Origin: Streptomyces sp. NRRL F-2664
GTDB taxonomy: Bacteria; Actinomycetota; Actinomycetes; Streptomycetales; Streptomycetaceae
Assembly (NCBI RefSeq): GCF_000719345.1
Contig: NZ_JOFX01000007.1
Span: 1 to 64,000 of the forward strand
Reading direction: 5' to 3'
Length of the DNA: 64,000 bases
Shown here one piece after another: positions 35,123 to 42,096 of the stretch. The notes below the pieces were generated by a model. The model searched no databases. It was not told the DNA's origin and saw only the letters and a list, made by a program, of their open reading frames with translations. Numbering within the stretch: the stretch's first letter is position 1; every line of letters starts with the position of its first letter. Both the position numbers and the translations under genes were made by a program.

Positions 35123-35292
35123 GTCACCAGCCCCACCAGCGCGGCCAGCGTCAGGCCGCCCGCGGCCATCGGGACGACCGCGTACCACGGCACGTCGGCG
35201 CCGCCGGTGCTCTCGACCAGGTGGAGCACCCCCGCGAGCATCAGGACCAGACCCGCGATCAGCCGTCCCGGCTGGAACTCATGACGCCGCAC
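35068..35292 (-). CDS. Small two-helix membrane protein
   Basis: This gene encodes 74 residues with two transmembrane helices (LIAGLVLMLAGVLHLVE and VVPMAAGGLTLAALVGLVTYAV) and a charged tail RRDRRDR. GTG 35292 was chosen because GGTGGAGGTGGAAC is an excellent Shine-Dalgarno site right before it; the alternative GTG 35316 lacks one. It overlaps the end of the PspC gene by 14 nt, so translation is probably coupled, which links its role to the PspC protein. Its end overlaps the convergent DoxX gene. Confidence 0.72.
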   Translation of the reverse strand: MRRHEFQPGRLIAGLVLMLAGVLHLVESTGGADVPWYAVVPMAAGGLTLAALVGLVTYAVRRDRRDRISESSDR

Positions 35293-36607
35293 GTTCCACC
35301 TCCACCTGTCCGACACCCGCCGTCAGATCCAACTCGATCGTCCCGCCGGCCTCGGTGCCGGCGGGCGGCGCCAGGGTCGCCGTCCGGGTCTGCTGCCCGG
35401 GCCCGGCCCGTTCGATACGGCCCGCGTCGTCGCCCGGCAGCTGGATGTCGCCGAGGTGCCGGACGGTGACGTCCGCCTCCGCCGTCACCTCCCGGGGCAG
35501 CACCACATGGAGCCGGCCCATGTCGATGGAGGCCCTGACGGTCACCCTGGTGCCCTTGGGCACGTCCAGGCGGCTCAGGTCCACAACGGCCAGCCCCGTG
35601 CCCGCCTCGTACGCGGGCCGTACGTCGGCCACCGCGGCGGGCCGCCACTCGAACTTCCCCCAGTCGGTGCCGATGTCGCGCGGCAGGGCGGCGGCGCCCG
35701 CCAGCAGGCCGGAGGTGAACAGGGCCAGCACCACCGTGCCGAAGCCGGTGCGCCCCAGCAAGGAGCTGACCGCGAGGCCGAGACCGAAGACGACCAGCGC
35801 GCAGGCGAGCCCCGTCTGCAGGGCATCGCCCAGCGGGCTGCCCTCCCAGTCCGCCGCGGTACCGGCCGCCCCCGCCAGCAGGGCGAGCAGGAACACCCGG
35901 CCCCCGATGCCGCCGCGCCGCCCGACCCGGACGGCCGCGGGCCGCCACAGGGACGGGTCCACCAGGCGGGCCCCGCCGCCCTCCGCGCCGACGGCGTCGA
36001 CGTCGGGACCCCACAGGTAGCCGGTCGAGCCGACCGGCCCGGTGGTGCCGTCCTTCACCAGCGGGTCCCGCCACCAGGAGGGCGCGCCCGGAGCGGGCGG
36101 CGCCTGCGTCTCCGGCGGCGCCGCCGGGGAGTGCGCGGCGCGCGGAGCGGGCGCCTCCGTCTCCGGGGCGAAGGACTGGCGCCGCCGCTGCGACCAGTAC
36201 GAGGCCCCGCCCAGCGCCAGCACCACCAGCACCGAGAAGACCGCCAGACCGCCGTTGTCGAGCATCGACAGGAACAGCGCACAGCCCACCAGGGCCGCGA
36301 ACACCGCCGCGAGCGTGGCCCCTTCGACCCGGCCCGTCAGCAGCTTCTTCGCCTCGCTGTCCTCCTCGCCCTCCTGCGGGAGCAGCAGCCACGCGAAGCC
36401 GTAGAAGATCAGGCCGACACCGCCGGTGACCGCGAGAACGCCCAGCACGATCCGGAAGACCACCGGGTCCAGGTCGAAATACCGGCCCATGCCGCCGCAC
36501 ACGCCCGCGAGTACCTTGTCGCGCTTGCTGCGGCGCAGGGGCGGCCGGGCTTCGGCGGCCCGGGGCGCTCCCGGGGCCGCCGGCGGGGCATCGTGTACGT
36601 CGGTCAT
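35279..36607 (-). CDS. PspC-domain membrane protein with LiaF-like C-terminus
   Basis: This 442-residue protein starts with a Pro/Ala tail and a PspC domain (about 25-85: KVLAGVCGGMGRYFDLDPVVFRI). Several more hydrophobic helices follow (95-145, 230-305), interrupted by a Pro-rich cytoplasmic stretch. The last 110 residues are a beta-rich domain like the LiaF/DUF2154 cell-wall-active domain (GLAVVDLSRLDVPKGTRV, RHLGDIQLPGDDAG). LiaF proteins hold an envelope-stress kinase inactive, and a PspC-type kinase is encoded divergently 131 bp away, so a shared system is a fair inference. ATG 36607 is the first plausible start. Confidence 0.87.
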   Translation of the reverse strand: MTDVHDAPPAAPGAPRAAEARPPLRRSKRDKVLAGVCGGMGRYFDLDPVVFRIVLGVLAVTGGVGLIFYGFAWLLLPQEGEEDSEAKKLLTGRVEGATLAAVFAALVGCALFLSMLDNGGLAVFSVLVVLALGGASYWSQRRRQSFAPETEAPAPRAAHSPAAPPETQAPPAPGAPSWWRDPLVKDGTTGPVGSTGYLWGPDVDAVGAEGGGARLVDPSLWRPAAVRVGRRGGIGGRVFLLALLAGAAGTAADWEGSPLGDALQTGLACALVVFGLGLAVSSLLGRTGFGTVVLALFTSGLLAGAAALPRDIGTDWGKFEWRPAAVADVRPAYEAGTGLAVVDLSRLDVPKGTRVTVRASIDMGRLHVVLPREVTAEADVTVRHLGDIQLPGDDAGRIERAGPGQQTRTATLAPPAGTEAGGTIELDLTAGVGQVEVERAAS

Positions 36608-36738
36608 GCGTCCATGGTGACGGCCGCCGCGGGCACCCGGAATCCGGCCCTACCCTGGCGCAACCCTGATATCCCCCGAACAGAAGTGGGGGGACGCCCT
36701 GATGCCGCGCCGCGGCCCGCCGTGTGACCCTTGGTGAC

Positions 36739-38034
36739 ATGCCCGTAGCCGCCGCCACCCGTCCCCCGCACGCCCCGGACGCCGACGACCCGCCGCAGCG
36801 CAAGCTCTACCGCAGCGCCGACGGCCGGATGCTCGGCGGCGTCGCACGCGGTCTGGCCGGGCACCTCGGGCTGCCCGTGGGCTGGGTGCGGCTGGCGTTC
36901 CTGCTGCTGTTCATGTGGGGCGACGGGTTGGGCGTGCTGCTCTACGCCGCGTTCTGGGTCTTCGTACCGCTCGGCGTCGGCGGGCGCGCCGGGCACCGCT
37001 CCTTCTTCGAGTCCCTCCCCGACGGCACCCGCCGTCTGCGCAAACCCGACCGCGGACAGATCACGGCGCTCATCGCCCTGTTCATCGGCGCGGCCATCTT
37101 CGTCTCCAAGGTCCAGGTGGGCGGCGAGTCCGGGCGCTACGTGTGGCCCACACTGCTGGTCGGGGCCGGCGTGGTCCTCGTGTGGCGGCAGGCCGACAAC
37201 GCCCGCCGCGCCCACTGGAGCACCGCCGCCGGGCACCGCGGACGCCTCTTCCAGGCCGCCCGCGCGCTCGCCGGGGTCGCCCTGGTCGGCGTGGGCCTGA
37301 CCGTCTTCATCGTCGTACGGGGCTCCGCCGCCCAGCTCGGCAACGTCCTCACCGCCACCCTCGCCGTCCTCGTCGGCGTCGCCCTGCTCGCCGGCCCCTG
37401 GCTGATCCGGATGACGCAGGACCTCTCCGAGGAGCGGCTGATGCGCATCCGCGCGCAGGAGCGCGCCGAGGTCGCCGCCCACGTCCACGACTCGGTGCTG
37501 CACACCCTCACCCTGATCCAGCGCAACGCGGAGGACGGGGGCGAGGTGCGCCGGCTCGCGCGGGCGCAGGAGCGCGAGCTGCGCAACTGGCTCTACAAGC
37601 CCGAGGGCACCGGCAAGGAGGAGGCCGAGGAGCCCGCCACCCTGGCGGAGGCCGTGAAGAAGACCGCCGCCGAGGTCGAGGACCACCACGGCGTGCCCAT
37701 CGAGGTCGTCGTCGTCGGCGACTGCCCGCTCGACGAGAGGCTGGGCGCGCAGGTCCAGGCCGCGCGTGAGGCGATGGTCAACGCCGCCAAGTACGGTGGC
37801 GAGGGCGGGCCGGTGCAGGTGTACGCGGAGGTGGAGGGGCAGACGGTGTTCGTGTCCGTACGGGACCGCGGGCCGGGCTTCGACATCGACGCGGTACCCG
37901 GCGACCGCATGGGCGTACGAGAATCGATCATCGGCCGGATGCAGCGCAACGGCGGGACGGCCCGGCTGCGGTCCGCGCCCGACGGCGGCACGGAAGTCGA
38001 GCTGGAGATGGAGAGGGCGGCGAACACGGCATGA
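36739..38034 (+). CDS. PspC-type sensor histidine kinase (LiaS-like, NarL family)
   Basis: This gene encodes 431 residues. A PspC domain (about 20-80, RKLYRSADGRMLGGVARGLAGHLGLPVGWVRLAF) and further membrane helices (95-225) form the sensor part. The dimerisation segment ERAEVAAHVHDSVLHTL has the phosphorylatable His250, and the ATPase domain shows AAREAMVNAAKYGG, RDRGPGFDIDAV and MGVRESIIGRM. ATG 36739 (MPVAAATR) was used; GTG 36724 is also possible, and neither has a strong Shine-Dalgarno sequence. The stop overlaps the response regulator gene by 4 nt, so they form a coupled two-component pair. Confidence 0.9.
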   Translation: MPVAAATRPPHAPDADDPPQRKLYRSADGRMLGGVARGLAGHLGLPVGWVRLAFLLLFMWGDGLGVLLYAAFWVFVPLGVGGRAGHRSFFESLPDGTRRLRKPDRGQITALIALFIGAAIFVSKVQVGGESGRYVWPTLLVGAGVVLVWRQADNARRAHWSTAAGHRGRLFQAARALAGVALVGVGLTVFIVVRGSAAQLGNVLTATLAVLVGVALLAGPWLIRMTQDLSEERLMRIRAQERAEVAAHVHDSVLHTLTLIQRNAEDGGEVRRLARAQERELRNWLYKPEGTGKEEAEEPATLAEAVKKTAAEVEDHHGVPIEVVVVGDCPLDERLGAQVQAAREAMVNAAKYGGEGGPVQVYAEVEGQTVFVSVRDRGPGFDIDAVPGDRMGVRESIIGRMQRNGGTARLRSAPDGGTEVELEMERAANTA

Positions 38035-38729
38035 CCGAGGACGAGAAGAACACAGGCGCGGGGGAGACCAGGCGCGTCCGGGTGGTGCTCGTCGACGACC
38101 ACCGGATGTTCCGCACCGGGGTGCAGGCCGAGATCGGCGAGACCGCCCGGACCGGCGTCGAGGTCGTCGGCGAGGCCGCCGACGTCGACCAGGCCGTCAC
38201 GGTCATCACGGCCACCCGGCCCGAGGTGGTCCTCCTCGACGTGCACCTGCCCGGAGGCGGCGGCGTCGAGGTGCTGCGGCGCTGCGCGCCGCTGATGGCG
38301 GCCGCCGAGCATCCGGTGCGGTTCCTGGCACTGTCGGTCTCCGACGCGGCCGAGGACGTCATCGGAGTGATCCGCGGCGGTGCGCGCGGCTACGTCACCA
38401 AGACCATCACCGGCAGCGACCTGGTGGACTCCGTCTTCCGTGTGCAGGACGGCGACGCGGTGTTCTCGCCGCGGCTGGCCGGCTTCGTGCTCGACGCGTT
38501 CGCCTCGACGGACGCGCCGCCGATCGACGAGGACCTGGACCGGCTCACGCAGCGCGAGCGCGAGGTGCTCCGGCTGATCGCGCGCGGGTACGCGTACAAG
38601 GAGATCGCCAAACAGCTCTTCATCTCGGTGAAGACGGTGGAGTCGCACGTCTCGGCAGTGCTGCGCAAGCTGCAGCTCTCCAACCGGCACGAGCTGACCC
38701 GCTGGGCGACGGCCCGACGACTGGTGTGA
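38031..38729 (+). CDS. LuxR/NarL-family response regulator
   Basis: This 232-residue protein is the partner of the preceding kinase. The receiver domain has VVLVDDHRMFR (Asp22, Asp23) and the phosphorylation site Asp70 in VVLLDVHLPGG. The LuxR-type DNA-binding domain is at about 170-225 (LTQREREVLRLIARGYAYKEIAKQL). Its ATG overlaps the kinase stop codon (ATGA). By gene content the pair resembles the LiaRS/VraSR envelope-stress group, and the PspC/LiaF-like gene nearby is a likely target or third partner. Confidence 0.92.
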   Translation: MTEDEKNTGAGETRRVRVVLVDDHRMFRTGVQAEIGETARTGVEVVGEAADVDQAVTVITATRPEVVLLDVHLPGGGGVEVLRRCAPLMAAAEHPVRFLALSVSDAAEDVIGVIRGGARGYVTKTITGSDLVDSVFRVQDGDAVFSPRLAGFVLDAFASTDAPPIDEDLDRLTQREREVLRLIARGYAYKEIAKQLFISVKTVESHVSAVLRKLQLSNRHELTRWATARRLV

Positions 38730-38867
38730 CGCACGGGGCGCGCGTGATGTCGGACACCTGACGTCCGATGCGTGGCGGCCCCGATGTGCCGTTGACCTGG
38801 GGTGTGACCGAAACCGCAGGTGGAGGCGGCAACCGGGGCCCGGTCGGCAGCCCTCTACGGTGGCGTG

Positions 38868-39971
38868 ATGAGCCTGACCGGGACACCCTTCTTCGCCACG
38901 GTGATCGCACTCACCGCGCTCGCCGTCCTCCTGCCCCTGGCCGTGTGGAGCAAGGTGCGCGGCCCCGCCGTCGTGCGCACTGCCCTGCGCTTCCTGATGG
39001 TGGTGTTCGCCCAGGTCACAGCCGTCGTCGTGGTGTTCGTCGCCGTCAACAGGGCCGAGCACTTCTACAACTCGTGGGACGACCTGCTCGGCACCGGCTC
39101 GTACGTCACCGCGGCCCCCGACCTCGGGCCGGACGGGCTCGGCGGCAAGAAGGCCGCGGAGGCCCCGAAGGTCAAGCAGGCCTTCCAGCCGGTGGAGGGC
39201 CTCGGCGGCCGGGTGCAGAAGACCGATCTCGACGGCAAGATCTCCGGCGTCAAGGGCGACGTCCTGGTGTGGCTGCCGCCGCAGTACGACGATCCGGCCT
39301 ACAAGGACAAGAAGTTCCCGGTCGTCGAGCTGATCCCCGGCATCCCGGGCACGGGCAAGTCCTGGTTCCAGGGGCTCAAGGTCCACGAGGTGCTGGAGCC
39401 GCTGATGAAGAGCGGCAAGGTGCAGCCGTTCATCCTCGTCTCGCCGCGCGCCATGCTGCTCGGCAACGGCGACACCGGCTGCGCCAACCTCCCCGGCAAG
39501 GTCAACGCCGACAGCTGGTTCAGCGTCGACGTCCGCAAGATGGTCGTCGACAACTTCCGTGCCACGGACGAGGCCCGCACCTGGGGCGTCGCCGGCTACT
39601 CGGCCGGCGCGTACTGCGCCGCCAAGCTGGCCATCTCCCACCCCGACCGCTACAGCGCGGCCGTCTCCCTGTCCGGGTACAACGACCCCGGCCAGGAGCC
39701 CACCTCGCTCGTCGCGCAGGACCCGCAGACGCGCACCGCCCACAACCTGAAGAACATCCTCACGGCGCAGCCGGCCCCGCCGGCCGTCTCGCTGTGGCTG
39801 TCCGGTGCGGAGCAGGACGGCTACCTGTCCGGCATGGACCTCAAGGGGCTCGCCCAGAAGCCGACCTTCGTGCACGCGGAGAAGGTCGTCGGCGGCCACA
39901 ACCTCGAATCGTGGTCCAGGCAGCTGCCGCAGACCTTCGGCTGGCTGAGCGGCGTGGTCAAGGCCCCGTAG
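38868..39971 (+). CDS. Membrane-anchored esterase (antigen 85-like alpha/beta hydrolase)
   Basis: This gene encodes 367 residues. Two N-terminal helices (about 5-25 and 40-62) place the rest outside the cell. The esterase domain of the Ag85/esterase D type follows, with VVELIPGIPGTG, the oxyanion region, and the nucleophile Ser245 in GVAGYSAGAY; candidates for Asp and His are in LSGAEQDGYL and VVGGHNLESW. Members act as mycolyltransferases or general acyl esterases; mycolic acids are not expected in Streptomyces, so the substrate is open. ATG 38868 has TACGGT 6 nt upstream (38856-38861) and weak SD, again a leaderless-like start. Confidence 0.86.
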   Translation: MSLTGTPFFATVIALTALAVLLPLAVWSKVRGPAVVRTALRFLMVVFAQVTAVVVVFVAVNRAEHFYNSWDDLLGTGSYVTAAPDLGPDGLGGKKAAEAPKVKQAFQPVEGLGGRVQKTDLDGKISGVKGDVLVWLPPQYDDPAYKDKKFPVVELIPGIPGTGKSWFQGLKVHEVLEPLMKSGKVQPFILVSPRAMLLGNGDTGCANLPGKVNADSWFSVDVRKMVVDNFRATDEARTWGVAGYSAGAYCAAKLAISHPDRYSAAVSLSGYNDPGQEPTSLVAQDPQTRTAHNLKNILTAQPAPPAVSLWLSGAEQDGYLSGMDLKGLAQKPTFVHAEKVVGGHNLESWSRQLPQTFGWLSGVVKAP

Positions 39972-39979
39972 GGGCCGGC

Positions 39980-41029
39980 TCACGCGGGGCGGGAGGCGCC
40001 GGCCCAGGGCATCGAGTCGATCGGCGCCAGGCGCACGGTCGACCCGGGGCGCGGGGCGTGGATCATCTGGCCGTTGCCGACGTAGAGGCCGACGTGGGTG
40101 ATCCCGGAGTAGAAGAACACCAGGTCACCCGGGGCCAGCTGGTCGCGCGAGACCCGGCGGCCGGCGTTGATCTGGGTGTAGGTGGTGCGGGGCAGGGACA
40201 CCCCGGCCGAGCGCCAGGCCGCCTGGGTCAGCCCCGAGCAGTCGAAGGAGCCCGGCCCCGTCGCGCCCCACACGTAGGGCTTCCCGATCGCCCCGTGGGC
40301 GAAGGCCACGGCGCGGGCCGCACGGGAGCCGTCGGCGGGCGGCGGGGGCGCGGGAGCGGTCCGGCCGGCGGGGGCCGCGGAGGCGGCGCTGGGGGCCTGG
40401 GCCTCGTAGGCGGCGCGCTCCTCGGCGGTGAGCTTGGCGAGCAGCCGCTTGGCCGCGGCGAGCTTCTCCTCGGCCTCGGCCTTGTGGGCGGCGAGTTCGT
40501 CCTGCCGGGCGCGCAGGTCGGCGAGCCGGCCGGACGCCTGCTCCCGCAGCTCGGAGACCTCGTCCAGCTTGCGGCGCACGGCGCTGATCCCGGCGGCGTT
40601 GCGGTCGCCGGCGCGGGAGATGAAGGAGGCCTGGGCGAGGTACTCCTGCGGGTCGTCGGCCAGCGCGAGCTGAACGGCGGTACCCAGGGAGCCGCTGCGG
40701 TACTGGGAGGCGGCGAGCGTCCCGAGGGCGCCGCGGGCGGTGTTGAGCTGGTCGGCCTTGCGGGCGGCCTCCTCGCGCAGGCCGGTCAGGGCCCGTTCGG
40801 CCTCGTCGGCCTGCTCCTTCGCCCCGTTGTACCGCTCCGCTGCCGCCTCGGACTCCTCGTACAGCCGGTCCACCTCCGTCTTGATCTGGGCGGGGGTGGG
40901 CCGGGGGTCGGCCTGGGAGGTGCCTTCGAAGGCGGTGGCGGTGGCAGCGCCCGCGAGGGCGAGGGCGGCGGTCGTGCGGACGGATCCGCCGGAGAGCGGG
41001 CGCTGCCTGGGCTTTCGATGACTGGCCAC
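39980..41029 (-). CDS. Secreted NlpC/P60 peptidoglycan hydrolase with coiled coil
   Basis: This 349-residue exported protein has a signal peptide (about 1-40, SVRTTAALALAGAATATAFE), a long alpha-helical coiled coil (about 50-200, rich in Glu/Ala/Arg) and an Ala/Pro linker. The C-terminal NlpC/P60 domain has the catalytic Cys in SFDCSGLTQ and the His in ITHVGLYVGNGQMIHAPRPG. Such D,L-endopeptidases (RipA-like) cut peptide stems during growth and septation, with the coiled coil acting as an inhibitory lid or FtsEX contact. GTG 41029 follows GTGAGG. Upstream I looked for the c-di-AMP (ydaO) riboswitch common before Streptomyces NlpC/P60 genes and saw none. Confidence 0.92.
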   Translation of the reverse strand: MASHRKPRQRPLSGGSVRTTAALALAGAATATAFEGTSQADPRPTPAQIKTEVDRLYEESEAAAERYNGAKEQADEAERALTGLREEAARKADQLNTARGALGTLAASQYRSGSLGTAVQLALADDPQEYLAQASFISRAGDRNAAGISAVRRKLDEVSELREQASGRLADLRARQDELAAHKAEAEEKLAAAKRLLAKLTAEERAAYEAQAPSAASAAPAGRTAPAPPPPADGSRAARAVAFAHGAIGKPYVWGATGPGSFDCSGLTQAAWRSAGVSLPRTTYTQINAGRRVSRDQLAPGDLVFFYSGITHVGLYVGNGQMIHAPRPGSTVRLAPIDSMPWAGASRPA

Positions 41030-41170
41030 GAGGGCCTCACGTCCTTCCTCTGCCGGTGCTGGGGAGGACGCTAGACCCGGGGGCAACGGGCGGATGAGGC
41101 GATGATCGTAAATGCCCCGATGCGATCGGAGCTGGCCGCACCGGACCGGAGGGGATCGTTCCGCGGTGGG

Positions 41171-41524
41171 TCAGTGCCAGAGAAGGGCGATGAAGATGTT
41201 GATCACGGTCAGTCCGCCGACCGTGCCGAACACCGCCTTGTCCACGCGCTCCTCGTCGCGCTTGACGTAGACGAGCGCGAGGATCACGAACAGCAGGGCG
41301 AGCTTCACGCCGACCTTGACGTTGTTGACGGGGGAGCCGTCCATCTCGTTGAAGCCGACGAGGAGCACACCGGTGACGAGCATGGTGAGCGCGCCGTGCA
41401 GCATGGCGGGCGTGAAGCGGGCGGTGCCCGCGCCCATCGCCTTCATCTGGGTCAGGAAGCCGCCGAGCAGGGCGGCGATGCCGATGATGTGCAGGCCCAC
41501 GAAGACACTGATGAGAACGTCCAT
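41171..41524 (-). CDS. Four-helix membrane protein, unknown function
   Basis: This gene encodes 117 residues, almost entirely hydrophobic, with four predicted helices and charged loops (RFTPAML, KRDEERVDKA). No family was recognised with certainty. AGCGTA at 41533-41538 reads as TACGCT on the minus strand 8 nt before ATG 41524, and no Shine-Dalgarno sequence is present. It is divergent from the ArsR-type regulator gene across 224 bp, which makes it a candidate target. Confidence 0.75.
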   Translation of the reverse strand: MDVLISVFVGLHIIGIAALLGGFLTQMKAMGAGTARFTPAMLHGALTMLVTGVLLVGFNEMDGSPVNNVKVGVKLALLFVILALVYVKRDEERVDKAVFGTVGGLTVINIFIALLWH

Positions 41525-41720
41525 GGCAGTCGAGCGTACGGCGGCGGGCGGTCGGCCGAAGAAGCGGGTCGGCTCCTCGGCGACGGCCCGCGGCTGCTCC
41601 TCCGGCAGGCAGTGGCCGCTGTCGTCGACGCGGACGACCCGCGGGTCGGTGCCGAGTGCCGGGACGGCCCGGCGCAGCGACGGTTGGACTGTACGAGATC
41701 ATCGAACAGTGCGCCAGGGT

Positions 41721-41728
41721 TCGTACGA
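41721..41728. promoter_or_regulatory. Palindrome in the arsR-like promoter
   Basis: TCGTACGA is a perfect 8-bp palindrome lying just upstream of TACAGT (41737-41742), the presumed -10 of the ArsR-type gene. A related GTACGA half-site lies at 41692-41697. It fits an autoregulatory operator. Confidence 0.4.
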
Positions 41729-41748
41729 GAAGTGCGTACAGTGGGGGC

Positions 41749-42096
41749 ATGCCTGCCGCAGCCGACCTGGCCCACCCCGCCGCCGACCGCATCGAGCTCG
41801 TCGACGTGCTGGCCGCGCTCGGGCATCCCGTCCGGCTGGAGATCGTCCGCAAGCTCGCCTCCGGCGCGGAGGCCTTCTGCGGGGAGGTCGTGCCCGACCT
41901 GCCCCGGTCGAGCGTCACGCACCACCTCAGGACGCTGCGCGAGAGCGGAGTCATCTGCCAGCGCCCGCAGGGCCGCAAGCTCTACCTCGCGCTGCGCCGC
42001 GACGACCTGGAGCTCCGCTTCCCCGGTCTGCTGGAACTCGTCCTGGCCTGTCGGTCCCGCCCCCTAGACTCGGAATGCGATGAGCAGCCTCTTTGA
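41749..42096 (+). CDS. ArsR-family transcriptional regulator
   Basis: This 115-residue winged-helix regulator has HPVRLEIVRKLASGAEAFCGEVVPDLPRSSVTHHLRTLRE spanning the recognition helix. The single Cys in that region and CRSRPLDSEC near the end are the only cysteines; no classical metal-binding CxC motif is present, so it may respond to another signal. ATG 41749 follows GTGGGGG and TACAGT ends 6 nt upstream. Its stop codon lies 17 nt inside the pcrA gene. Likely targets are itself and the divergent membrane protein. Confidence 0.88.
   Translation: MPAAADLAHPAADRIELVDVLAALGHPVRLEIVRKLASGAEAFCGEVVPDLPRSSVTHHLRTLRESGVICQRPQGRKLYLALRRDDLELRFPGLLELVLACRSRPLDSECDEQPL

Noticed and set aside
41030..41170. 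c-di-AMP (ydaO) riboswitch upstream of the NlpC/P60 gene
   Set aside because: The gap is only about 140 bp and shows none of the conserved riboswitch blocks.
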